Source: Dactylorhiza incarnata
Taxonomy: Eukaryota; Streptophyta; Magnoliopsida; Asparagales; Orchidaceae
Direction of reading: 5' to 3'
Length of the DNA: 64,000 nt
Assembly: GCA_033032865.1 (NCBI GenBank)
Contig: JAWHQI010000121.1
Span: forward strand, 2,666,001 to 2,730,000
Each line of letters opens with the position of its first letter. Position 1 is the stretch's first letter. Below, piece by piece: positions 54,161 to 64,000 of this stretch. The notes beneath the pieces are model-generated. The model worked only from the letters and a program-made list of their open reading frames with translations, was not told the origin of the DNA and ran no database searches. The translations under genes were made by a program, and so were the position numbers.

Positions 54161-54664
54161 TGGAGGCTTAATATATATGCATTAAGCATAGGTTTTATCT
54201 TTTCATCTCCTTCCACTTTCGGCCGACTAAGAGTTCTATCGGGCGAGAGAGCGAGAGCGGCATGTCGTGGAGCTTCCGGCCGGCGATTTCTAGGGCTGGT
54301 GTAGTCGGAATCGCGTTTGGAGACTAGATTTGGAAAGCTCTCGGCGGGATCTTCGTTCTAGTGGTAAGCTTTTCCTATTTCGTGGAATTTTTGGAGTTAT
54401 GGTAGTGACCTAATTCCTCTTTTTGATCTGAAAGGTTTCAAGATTTCATGCTCGGGTGAGTTCTTGGCCGATCCATAGCTTTTGGAGCGGAGGTCTTCGA
54501 GTTTAGCAAGGTTTAAGGCAAGTGGCTATCCCCTCCTTCTCGTTGTTTTCTTAAAGCACTGTTTTCTGTGGTTATGTGTTCTTGGTGTGTCTTGGCTTGT
54601 GATTTATGGTCGTGTCGTTTTGATCTCGAACCCCCCTTAAATTCCTTTTTTATTGTTGTTTCCT

Positions 54665-55045
54665 CCTGCCTTGGATTTCTCGAGAAATCTTTGACCCTGC
54701 CCTTTTTTTCGAGAAAGCATGACCCTGCCTTTAATTTCTCGGAAAAATCAGCTGACCCTGCCTTTCATTTCTCGAGAAGCTGACCCCTGCCCCTTTCACT
54801 TCCCGAGAAACAGATGATCCCTGCCCTTCCTTCTCGAGAAACAGTTGACCCCCTACCTTGTGATTTCTCGAGAACTACAAATCCTGCCTTGGGATTTCAC
54901 GGGAACTACAATCCCTGCCTTTGGGACATCTCGAGAATCCTATTTCTCTGCCTTTGATCTCTCGAGAACCATTTGTTCTTAGTCATTGAGTTCTCGAGAA
55001 CTATAGGTTCTTAGCTTTTGATTCCTCGAGAATTGCCCTTTTTGT
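54665..55045 (+). repeat. TTCTCGAGAA palindrome array
   Basis: About ten copies of TTCTCGAGAA or one-base variants, spaced 30-45 bp, most followed by a (C)TGACCCTGCC-like or TTCTTAG phrase. The CTCGAG core is shared with the Sirevirus arrays although the LTRs are unrelated. Confidence 0.85.
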
Positions 55046-55798
55046 TTCTTAGTGCTCGAGTTGTGCCTCTAATTACTTCTCCTCTTTGAAACCGCGCACC
55101 CGTTGCGGTTAAATGACTTATGTCTTCTCTTATGAATCATCTTATGCAGCGTTTACTTCGTTGTGACCCTATCTCATAGGGTATCCTGGTGATTATTTCT
55201 CGGGCTATGCCCCTTGTTTTAAATAAAAATTAAATTAATAAGAACCATTGTCTTTAGCCTTGCATGGTAGTCGTGTTTGGGGGACAGCGGGGGGAATGTT
55301 ATAGCCTTGCACAGTGGCCATTTAGAGGTGAACCGCAGGCTTGCCTGTGGTCCCGAGGGCCGTGTTTGGGTGGTTGGGTCTAGATACACCCCACCCGGTT
55401 TTGGGCTTTGGGTGGCGGAGGTAAGTAACCGCTCTCATTTAATTTGAGTTGATCAGTCTCATGAATAAAATTTACAAGATAATTGAACCATGCTTGTTCC
55501 TCTTTAAGATATTGGTGCACTCGGTGCTTTGCTTAGTTCTTTGTTTGGAGCTTCTCTTTCGGTAAATCTGGCTTGGGTTGGTACCCCTTATGCCTTATTT
55601 ACTTTTTCGCTTGTTTTTTGCCGCTTGTAATTCCCTTGCTGAGGCATTCTTTGTTTTATTGAATGACTCAGGTTCTGAGCCATAGCGGCTAGCAGTGTAG
55701 CCTGGAGTCTTCGGGAGTTTTAGTTGTTGTTTTACCCCACTGCTGTGAGGTAGTTGTGATTAGTTTCTTCTTGTGTTCAGACATGCTAGTTTGGAGCC

Positions 55799-57183
55799 TG
55801 ATGCGCAAATCCTGCACACCGCTATAGGCGGTAGCGAGACTGCGATCCGAACGGCAGTGAACCGGTCGCTGTCAAGTAATAATATGAGGAAGTAAATCCC
55901 CAAGTATCGAATCTCTCAAGGAACACAGTAAGGTGGAGTTTACTATTGAGGCAGGACTTGAGATTGAAGTCCTTTAGTCGGATGGAACGCGAAGGGGGGT
56001 TGTTTGGGTTATGGAAAATAAAAGTAACAAAATTAAACTACTCCTATGCAGGCCTTGAGCGCACTGCTTCGCTAGGCGGGATGGAGACTACGTAGGCCTT
56101 GAACGCACTACTTCGAAAGGGCGGATGGACGAGTAGGCTAGCGGATGGAATGGTTCGCACCTGCGGAGTCGTGGTGGATTACACGGGCCGTTAGCACCGC
56201 TTAGCTTGGCGGATGGAAGAGTAGGCTCACGGAATGAAATCGATAAAATGAATGACAATAGCGCACCTCATACATATGAATAAATCAAAAGGAATTTATA
56301 AAGATGAAAAAAAAGTTACAGATCTAGATTTATCATGTTCTTCATCCGCAAAATAGAGAGTTTAGCATACAAACATTATTTCGAAAGAATAAAGAGTAAG
56401 AGATTCGACCGACTCCGAAGCCTTGCTGGGATTCACGGTTGGAATCGCTGGGTTGTTAATCCGCGTCCAAGCTCGGTCCTCAACTGCGTCCGGGGTAAAG
56501 GAGGGCTGTCACTTCCTCCCAATGGCCCGTCTTCTTCGTGTCACGACCCGGCGATGTCCAAATGCTCTTTAAACCTTCCTTGATGATGAAAGTAAGATCC
56601 AATCTCTTCCTTGAAGTCCCTAGATGAATAGGGGAGGCTTAGAACGAAAAAACGCAAAAAACGGCGCTCAAAAAGACCTAGAAACGAAGAAGTTACGGCT
56701 GTTTTCGCGGAGCAGCTATTTATAGACAGGTGCAGGTTTTCAATGCGCACGATCAGTGGCGCACGACCAGTGGTCGTGCGAACTATGACCAGTGGTCGTG
56801 CGATAAGCCAGTCAGGCCACTTTTTAGGTGGGAATTAATGCATGATCACTAGCGCACGACCAGTGGTCGTGCGCACTATGTCCAGTGGTCGTGCGCAGTG
56901 TTCCTGTGCAATTTTTGCGCCTCGGAACACTCGCACAACCCCCGTATCAACATGAAAGATCATCGGGCCACTGAAATGGGCATTCCACACATTCTCAAAT
57001 ATAGAAATTAAATTGCAACATAAAGCATGAGTAAGATAGACATGAAAATACACCGAAACGGGCCTAGAAGTGCACATAACATGGAATGTCAAATATGCAT
57101 GAAAACATGCCTAAAGTGTAGTGCAAAGACTAGAAAATCGGCCCAAATGAGTCTGAAAATATGTATATAATTGGGACTCATCA
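55799..57183 (-). repeat. 3' LTR of the gag-only element
   Basis: 1,385 bp, TGATGAGTCCC to GCGCATCA on the minus strand. TATA box CTATAAATA at 56717-56725 (minus), with the palindrome array just upstream at 56743-56897. Confidence 0.93.
56743..56897 (-). promoter_or_regulatory. GCACGACCAGTGGTCGTGC palindrome array
   Basis: Two full and two half copies (56761, 56787, 56854, 56882) lie within 155 bp, ending about 20 bases upstream of the TATA box. Each full copy is a near-perfect palindrome. The other LTR carries the same array at about 61278-61432. Confidence 0.85.
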
Positions 57184-58940
57184 CACCCCCAGACTTACCT
57201 GTTTGCGCGTCCCGAGCAAACATATCCGACGGAGTAGGAAAAGCATAGCTAACCAAAAAAATTGCAAACATGGAATAGAATGCGAAGTTTCCTACTAGTG
57301 TGCATATAAGTTCATTAGAAGAAGTTTTTACATATGCTAGCTACTTTATAAAAGTGTAAATGCGTAAAAAGGAATTTATTTTTACTCAAAAATGGAATGT
57401 TGGTGAATCTCGTGGTCTCGCGTAGTACGAAAGTAAGCTAGACGCGCAGGTGAATGTTACCCAAGACCGGAACTCGGAATTATCTCCGTTGAAATCCATC
57501 AACGTCGAGAACCATATGCTCGCCCGGTCACACTCTCTCCACGGCGCTAGTGAACTCACAAGACGAATCGATAGGACTTTAGGTATACATGAGGCTTGGG
57601 TTACGGTTTGGAATGCAAAGATAAACGTGAAGACTAATCGCAACCCAAATGAGCACACAAAAGTGCTAAATCATAGCAGCACCAATAATACACGTGTAAC
57701 ACACCCCCAGACATGACTTTGAAACCGGGTGTGCACACGGCCTACAACAATCAATACCAAAATATGCTTCAATTAAAGCGCTAGGGATAAATATATATAT
57801 ATTTTTTTCTTTTTCTTTTTCTTTTTCTTTTCTTTTTATCCCCAAATTAATTAGCACAATTCTCAGCACGAAGACATTTTTTTTTAAAACTTCCACATCA
57901 ACACTGAAGTTACGCATCACCGCACCGCATTGAAAAATTACAATTCATAAATGCTCTTAGCTTAATTTTTGGTTGCGATAATAGGATTAGCTTTTAGGCC
58001 TTGGTGAAGTTTGGTGGGGCTGAATCAAAAGATCGGGTAGGCACAAAATATGCTAGCAACGGTTAGTGTATAGGAGTGGTAGAACAAAGCTCAAGCTTGC
58101 CAAATAGATGGCCTATGTCACGCTCAACTTGCAAGTCATTCGCACCCATGCTTCGAGAGTCGCTTGGGGCAAGTTCTTAACCCCCGAGAAAGGTAATCCT
58201 TCCTCCCGACTCGAGCAACACGAACCTCACATTCGCCTACACACAATACCACGCTACCGCAAGATTCAACCACATTCACCATTTTGAGTAAAATAAATTA
58301 AAATCTACGCAAATCTACAAATTATAAATTAGAAGCATAAACAAAAACTAATTCTACTCAAATCCCTATGCAAACACGAGTATTCAACTAGAGCACTACA
58401 AGAGTCAACATTCCACTCCATCTTGCAATTATTTTGGCTAATACAACACTTCCTACATCACATCCAAGAATTGAATATACGGAAGCATACAAACAAGCGA
58501 GTGCACGCTAAAGTGGGTGCAATGGTGTACAGTGAAGATGAACAATACTAAATAACTGAAATTAAAATACTTCTAGTATGCAAATGAGATGTGCACGTGC
58601 AGCGGGTAACATATAACGGCTCTCCCCCAGACTTAATCTAAACAATACAACATAATGATATGACAGTGAAAATCAAAATCGAAAGCTAGGGAAGAAGTTA
58701 CCCAATGCTCAGCAAGTGAGCATACCAGAAGGTGCGTGGAAATCTGAAGCAAACCCGCCATTCAGAATTTGCAATGAGTACCTGCAGGGGCGAGCTCCAC
58801 AAAAACAAAAGAAAAAGACAAACTACAATAAACTACAGCTAACTAAACATGATTAGAAGAAAAATAAAAATGCAGGAAAAGTAAGATAACTACTGGGGTT
58901 ATTGTCCTCCCAGCACGACTTATTCAAATTGAAAACAGTT
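57184..58940 (-). other. Noncoding 3' part of the gag-only element
   Basis: No protein recognised. A CTTTTT microsatellite lies at 57798-57838. The polypurine tract (minus GTCTGGGGGTG) is at 57184-57194. Confidence 0.7.
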
Positions 58941-60074
58941 CTAGCTAATGGGTCTATGAAAAGAGAAGTGCACAGGTAACTGTTCTAATATGCGTGTCGG
59001 TAGCGGGTACCGATACGACAACAGAACAGTCACGCCTCTACCCGAATATAAATAATACCTGCTCGTCACAGGTAGAGGGAATACAAAATAAGAAGAGGAG
59101 GAATCCTCACTCAACTCACCAAAAATATCCTTGCCCAGCAAGGTATCATCTCCAGGGAGGCAGCAGGAGGAGAAGGAAATGAGTGGAGCTTCCTCTACGG
59201 AGGGGGGATCAACCTCCTCACATATGAGGATACACTCATCATTGACTTGAGCAACATGCTCCAAGTCCTCCTGGGGTACCTGTAAAGATTCAACCTGCAC
59301 AGGCTCGGGTGAAGAAGGGGGGTCAAGAAATAAAAGAGAAGAAGGACAAAAATAATCAGAAATCGGGGGAGTGGTCCCGGTCTCACTCCCAACAGGATCC
59401 AAGGATAGATCGCTATCATCATCGTAAGTATCATGGCGAGGGGAACCCAAGAACTCAAGGGCCTCAGTGGTGGTTTGGACCTCCTCGTCCCATGAAGAAG
59501 TGCAAACCTCCTCATCAGAGAGAGTATCCTCCTCAACCCACTTTGGAGCATCCTCCGAGTCCGAAGCATCACCCCACTCCTTTACTTTGATAGGATCATA
59601 AAGAATGTGTGTAGAAAAATCTTGCAAAAAAACTGGAGGAACACAAAGATTTGGCTCCTCCGCAAAAAGATCTGCTGACGCCTCCTCGATGGAAAGAATA
59701 CTTTCCTCATCATACTCAGGTGCATCTAGGAGCTCCCATTCCTCTCCTTGTTGGCTAACAGATGAGTGATCATCATCACTGGGAGTGAAGCCATACACAG
59801 GGAGTGAGGAGTCCATGCACGAGACAAGCTCAGGGGTAGAGGGCACAATTGCCTCCATGGGCACATAATGAGCGATAGGGACACTGTTGTCATGAGTGGA
59901 GGAGCAGCGGTCAGGATTGAAAAGACTAGGACAGTCCTTCAATTCATGACCCTCTCCTCGACACAACAAGCAAACAATGTTCCTACACTGCCTAGCATTC
60001 AACTCATTCATTTGGTCCATATAATAAACCATGTCATTAAAGCTAGGTGAAATATCCCATGACGACATTTTCAA
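58941..60074 (-). CDS. Acidic zinc-knuckle (gag-derived) protein of the gag-only element
   Basis: A 377-codon frame with one classic C-x2-C-x4-H-x4-C knuckle near the start (C35, C38, H43, C48: CLLCRGEGHELKDC). It is preceded by SSWDISPSFNDMVYYMDQMN, the kind of sequence seen just before knuckles in Athila/Tat gag. The remainder is strongly acidic and Ser-rich (SDSEDAPKWVEED, YDDDSDLSLDP) with no protease or RT motif. It looks like the nucleocapsid end of a gag fused to an acidic tail. It lies between primer site and noncoding 3' part. Role unknown; binding of the element RNA is a reasonable guess for the knuckle. Confidence 0.7.
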   Translation of the reverse strand: MKMSSWDISPSFNDMVYYMDQMNELNARQCRNIVCLLCRGEGHELKDCPSLFNPDRCSSTHDNSVPIAHYVPMEAIVPSTPELVSCMDSSLPVYGFTPSDDDHSSVSQQGEEWELLDAPEYDEESILSIEEASADLFAEEPNLCVPPVFLQDFSTHILYDPIKVKEWGDASDSEDAPKWVEEDTLSDEEVCTSSWDEEVQTTTEALEFLGSPRHDTYDDDSDLSLDPVGSETGTTPPISDYFCPSSLLFLDPPSSPEPVQVESLQVPQEDLEHVAQVNDECILICEEVDPPSVEEAPLISFSSCCLPGDDTLLGKDIFGELSEDSSSSYFVFPLPVTSRYYLYSGRGVTVLLSYRYPLPTRILEQLPVHFSFHRPIS

Positions 60075-60306
60075 TAATTAAAGCAGATAAAATGAAGCTG
60101 AAATTCTTTGCAAGGAAATTTACACAAACTAATAAAACTCCTTGGATTAATCTTGCCTAAAAAAAAAAATTTAAAACAGGAAAAGGGAAATAGTAAAATT
60201 AATAAACGCAAAAATTAAATAGAAAACAAACAAAATGACAAGAGGACTATACACAATTGAAGAACTTCTAACTCTTGTCTCCCCCTACAGCAACTCACAC
60301 GTCTGT

Positions 60307-60329
60307 GTTCCCCGGCAACGGCGCCAAAA
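60307..60329 (-). promoter_or_regulatory. tRNA-Asp primer-binding site of the gag-only element
   Basis: Minus-strand TTGGCGCCGTTGCCGGGGA lies a few bases from the 5' LTR and is the usual Athila/Tat primer site. Confidence 0.88.
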
Positions 60330-60332
60330 ACT

Positions 60333-61718
60333 TGATGCGCAAATCCTGCACACCGCTATAGGCGGTAGCGAGACTGCGATCCGAACGGCAGTGAACCGGT
60401 CGCTGTCAAGTAATAATATGAGGAAGTAAATCCCCAAGTATCGAATCTCTCAAGGAACACAGTAAGGTGGAGTTTACTATTGAGGCAGGACTTGAGATTG
60501 AAGTCCTTTAGTCGGATGGAACGCGAAGGGGGGTTGTTTGGGTTATGGAAAATAAAAGTAACAAAATTAAACTACTCCTATGCAGGCCTTGAGCGCACTG
60601 CTTCGCTAGGCGGGATGGAGACTACGTAGGCCTTGAACGCACTACTTCGAAAGGGCGGATGGACGAGTAGGCTAGCGGATGAAATGGTTCGCACCGGCGG
60701 AGTCGTGGTGGATTACACGGGCCGTTAGCACCGCTTAGCTTGGCGGATGGAAGAGTAGGCTTACGGAATGAAATCGATAAAATGAATGACAATAGCGCAC
60801 CTCATACACATGAATAAATCAAAAGGAATTTCATAAAGATGAAAAAAAAGTTACAGATCTAGATTTATCATGTTCTTCATCCGCAAAATAGAGAGTTTAG
60901 CATACAAACATTATTTCGAAAGAATAAAGAGTAAGAGATTCGACCGACTCCGAAGCCTTGCTGGGATTCACGGTTGGAATCGCTGGGTTGTCAATCCGCG
61001 TCCAAGCTCGGTCCTCAACTGCGTTCGGGGTAAAGGAGGGCTGTCACTTCCTCCCAATGGCCCGTCTTCTTCGTGTCACGACCCGGCGATGTCCAAATGC
61101 TCTTTAAACCTTCCTTGATGATGAAAGTAAGATCCAATCTCTTCCTTGAAGTCCCTAGATGAATAGAGGAGGCTTAGAACGAAAAAACGCAAAAAACGGC
61201 GCTCAAAAAGACCTAGAAACGAAGAAGTTACGACTGTTTTCGCGGAGCAGCTATTTATAGACAGGTGCAGGTTTTCAATGCGCACGATTAGTGGCGCACG
61301 ACCAGTGGTCGTGCGAACTATGACCAGTGGTCGTGCGATAAGCCAGTCAGGCCACTTTTTAGGTGGGAATTAATGCACGATCACTAGCGCACGACCAGTG
61401 GTCGTGCACACTATGTCCAGTGGTCGTGCGCAGTGTTCCTGTACAGTTTTTGCGCCCCGGAACACTCGCACAACCCCCGTATCAACATGAAAGATCATCG
61501 GGCCACTGAAATGGGCATTCCACACATTCTCAAATATAGAAATTAAATTGCAACATAAAGCATGAGTAAGATAGACATGAAAATACACCGAAACGGGCCT
61601 AGAAGTGCACATAACATGGAATGTCAAATATGCATGAAAACATGCCTAAAGTGTAGTGCAAAGACTAAAAAATCGGCCCAAGTGAGTCCGAAAATATGTA
61701 TATAATTGGGACTCATCA
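60333..61718 (-). repeat. 5' LTR of the gag-only element
   Basis: 1,386 bp; palindrome array and TATA box as in the other copy. One extra base near 60832 relative to it. Confidence 0.93.
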
Positions 61719-61723
61719 GAGCC

Positions 61724-62070
61724 AACGGGTAAGTGTCAGGTTGTTGACGCCCGTTGTGCTCTTTGATACTTTATAGCTTACTTGCCAGTTAATTGCTACT
61801 ATTTTTTAGATCTTGTGTATCTTGCTCTCTGAGAATGATTTATGTTTAGGTGCATTATAGTTATAAAATGATTTTTCTTTCATCCTCATTGCATATATTT
61901 TAACTGAAATCCTTATTTTTAAAGTCGCCTAAAAGATATTTTCTATACTTATACTACGCCTAGATATGCGCATATCATTTACTTTATGTCCTGTCATCAC
62001 GTGCATTTAGGACCTTAAGTGAACTAAATCAAATACTTTCTGCTGCAATTATATATATTTTCTCGGTGGA
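61724..62070 (+). repeat. Tekay-like LTR, right part, and AT-rich junction
   Basis: AACGGGTAAGTGTCAGG continues the host LTR after the insertion. Where the LTR ends was not resolved; AT-rich DNA leads to the next LTR start at 62071. Confidence 0.5.
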
Positions 62071-62223
62071 TGATGAGTAGTAAAATATATATATTTTTAG
62101 TATAGTTATTAGTATAGTTTTAATTAATATTGTAAATATTTATGTAAATTAATAAATAAATTTGTTTTATTATTTTTGTCACTAACTTAACTTTATTTTT
62201 ATTTTTGTAGATTTTGGCAACTT

Positions 62224-62955
62224 TTGTCAAGTCACGCCCCTGAGTCACTCCCGTGACAACAAGTCACGCCCGTGACCCAAGAACGTGTAATCTTAAAACG
62301 CCAACTTTTCAGCTGTTCGGCGAACGACAAACTCTTTCTGTTCGGCGTTCGACGAATCCCTCTCAGCGTTCGACGAAAGGCTCTCAACGTTCGACGAACT
62401 CTTTCTGTTCAGCATTCGACGAATCCCTCTCAGCGTTCGACGAAAGACTCTCGGCGTTCGACGAACTCTCTCCGTCTCAGCGTTCGACGAACTCTCCGCG
62501 TCTCAGCATTCGACGAACTCTCCGCGTCTCAGCGTTCGACGAACTCTCTCAGCGTTCGACGAACTCTCTCAGCGTTCGACAAACTCTCTCAGCGTTCGAC
62601 GAACTCTCCGCGTCTCAGCGTTCGACGAACTCTCTCAGCGTTCGACAAACTCTCTCATCGTTCGACGAACTCTCCGCGTCTCAGCGTTCGACAAACTCTC
62701 TCTGTCCAGTCGTTCGACGAACCCCTCTCCGCGCCCGACAGAATCCATCGCACACGCCAGCCGTCACACCCCAGTTAAAGCAGATATGTGTCGCCCATAG
62801 TTACGCCCGTGACTCGACAAGTCACGCCCGTGACCCATCAAGACATGCCTTTGTGCCGCCTTATTTGACGGCGGATCCTTCGAGAAGGCGGCCGTTACAG
62901 CCGAGCAAATGTCACTCCCTAAGTCACCGCCGTGACACACAAGACACGCTAGTGA
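62224..62955 (+). promoter_or_regulatory. TTCGACGAA array bracketed by GTCACGCCCGTGAC motifs
   Basis: About 17 copies of GTTCGAC(G/A)AA, mostly in CTCTCAGCGTTCGACGAA units, span 62347-62730. GTCACGCCCGTGAC or variants lie on both sides (62230-62275 and 62805-62955, about six copies). The field ends 30 bases before the TATA box. Both motifs are palindromic about a short centre. Confidence 0.85.
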
Positions 62956-63884
62956 CCTAGGGCGTGTAAAAATAAAAGTTTGCCTATAAATAGAGGGGCT
63001 CGGCTGAAGGAATGATCATCCAAATTTTGAGTGTTTGTAGTGTTTGTTGAGTTCTTTTGAGTGAATGTGAGTTTTGTTTATGCAATTAAGTTTAAGTTCG
63101 TTTGTAATTTTTGTCTTTTTAGTCTAATTGTAATGCTTATTTTAGAAATAAAATGTTGTTTTCTCATTTGGATCATCTTCTTTTTCAATTTATGTTAGTG
63201 TGTGTGTATGAGAATAATTTATTGCTTTCATAATTTAGGTTTATTGCTTTCATAACTTAGATTTACTGTTTTCATAAAAATACTTTATTCCTTTCTTTCA
63301 ACGCTTTATTTATCGCTTTCATTTAAACGCATTCTTTCATTTTTTTTACTTTTGTTTTTTTAACATAGCTTTATTTCAGACTTTATATAACTGCACTATA
63401 CCACCCCCGTCCCGGATGAGAGACTAAGTTTCTTTAGCGCTTGATTAAGACGGTTGGGACGGATACTATTACTACTTTTATATAAGTCTTTTTATTTCCC
63501 ATTTTATCCGCTTATATCCGCTTAAGTTATTAAACATGTATTTTCCAATTATTAATGTCGTCTCCATTCCGATGAGTGATTAATTTCCTTAGCGCACGAT
63601 GTCGAAGAGCATTGGGACAAATAAATAGTTTTCTAAAAAAATAAAACATCTCTTTCTAAAATACTTAACGAGCTTAAGGTTTACTCGAGAATAACGTTGA
63701 GTGGAGCCACATAATCGATGTGTGGTTTTTCATTTCCGTTTTCGTACACTAGTTAGCCGAGAGGCTCGTGCGTACGGACTGATTGCTCACGGGTAAAGAG
63801 AAGTGCGCTCTACCCTCGAGAGAGGATGAGGTAAGTCTCCCGAATTGGAAGTGATGGGTTCCCCCTCTACTTATGGAAAATACC

Positions 63885-64000
63885 GTAACCACCGCACACC
63901 GGATCCCATTCCCGCACGTTAAATCCCATTACCACACACCGGATCCCGAAAACCACCGCACACCGAATCCCACCTTCGCACACCGGATCCCACTCCCGCG
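63885..64000 (+). repeat. CGCACACCGGATCCCA tandem repeat at the window end
   Basis: At least six imperfect units of about 20 bp (CCGCACACCGGATCCCATT and variants) reach the last base, so the array is cut by the window edge. Confidence 0.85.

Larger units (their letters stand above)
53584..55798 (+). repeat. Tekay-like Gypsy LTR, left part
   Basis: It begins TGTAACGCCCCTGATTTTCG, a start common in Tekay-type LTRs (inference). It contains the TTCGACGAA array, a TATA-like box, a leader-like segment with the TTCTCGAGAA array, and at 55240-55420 repeated phrases (TAGCCTTGCA, GTGTTTGGG). It is split at 55798 by the element 55799-61718 and continues at 61724. No primer site, gag or pol was recognised, so it may be a solo LTR. 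Its right end was not found. Confidence 0.6.
55799..61718 (-). mobile_element. Non-autonomous gag-only LTR retrotransposon (TR-GAG-like), 5,920 bp
   Basis: LTRs of 1,385 bp (55799-57183) and 1,386 bp (60333-61718) differ by about 18 substitutions and one indel. The exact target duplication is GAGCC (55794-55798 and 61719-61723). On the minus strand the primer site TGGCGCCGTTGCCGGGGA pairs with tRNA-Asp, as in Athila/Tat-type Gypsy elements, and a GTCTGGGGGTG polypurine tract precedes the 3' LTR. The interior encodes one acidic protein with a zinc knuckle and no enzymes. Confidence 0.92.
62071..64000 (+). repeat. Start of another Athila/Tat-like LTR, runs off the window
   Basis: TGATGAGTAGTAAAATATAT resembles the TGATGAGTCCC start of the gag-only element's LTR. 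The stretch has two palindromic motif fields, a TATA box (TATAAATA, 62985-62992) followed by GAGGGGCTCGG as at a transcription start, then a T-rich leader and diverged duplicate blocks (63400-63475 and 63567-63630: GATGAG...TTAATTTCCTTAGCGC). Long open frames over 62253-62960 are by-products of the array. The other end lies outside the window. Confidence 0.55.

Noticed and set aside
62253..62960. Two long overlapping Arg/Ser-rich reading frames
   Set aside because: They are translations of the TTCGACGAA array in two frames; repeats without stops stay open in several frames at once.

Overview
This window reads as nuclear DNA of a flowering plant, probably a eudicot. It holds two spliceable or intact host genes in about 64 kb, both with clear Arabidopsis relatives. 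Almost everything else is nested retrotransposons and DNA transposons with plant-type primer sites (initiator tRNA-Met and tRNA-Asp). No operons, ribosome sites, CRISPR arrays, tRNA or rRNA genes were seen. I worked by eye from the sequence; family names rest on recognised motifs, not searches.

Layout. 1-4.2 kb: one copy of a dispersed LTR-like repeat, a dead duplicate of a PRP38 exon and a minus-strand RTE-type LINE tail. 4.27-11.46 kb: a four-exon PRP38/SRL1-like splicing-factor gene on the plus strand, with a hAT transposase remnant in its first intron. 13.1-17.8 kb: a decayed minus-strand Copia element split by a 2,974-bp solo LTR with a perfect 5-bp target duplication. 18.0-25.0 kb: a three-level nest, in which a MITE is split by a near-intact Copia element, itself split by a young non-autonomous LTR element; each LTR insertion has exact duplications. 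27.0-31.3 kb: a Copia tail cut by a broken Gypsy element, then a TIR element holding a 13-copy inverted-motif array, then the second copy of the dispersed repeat. 32.5-34.4 kb: an intact DYW-class PPR gene on the minus strand, with a Gypsy LTR piece fused just upstream. 34.6-40.0 kb: a rearranged chromodomain-type Gypsy element with a 170-bp-arm palindrome and a permuted gene order.

41.5-53.0 kb: a complete 11,463-bp Sirevirus-type Copia element (minus) with 1,391-bp LTRs and an extra 789-codon reading frame after pol. 53.1-62.1 kb: a Sirevirus-like LTR remnant, then a Tekay-like LTR split by a 5,920-bp gag-only element with tRNA-Asp primer site. 62.1-64.0 kb: the start of another LTR that runs off the window.

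How the parts relate. The two host genes act in RNA processing: PRP38 in the spliceosome, and the PPR protein in organelle (probably mitochondrial) C-to-U editing. The retroelements form a young nest: hand-counted LTR divergences are about 0.7 to 1.4 percent. The most interesting pattern is regulatory. Several unrelated LTR families here carry arrays of short palindromic motifs just upstream of a TATA-like box. In the Sirevirus the LTR motif array recurs inside the element, upstream of a TATA-like box and the extra gene, which suggests a second, internal promoter.
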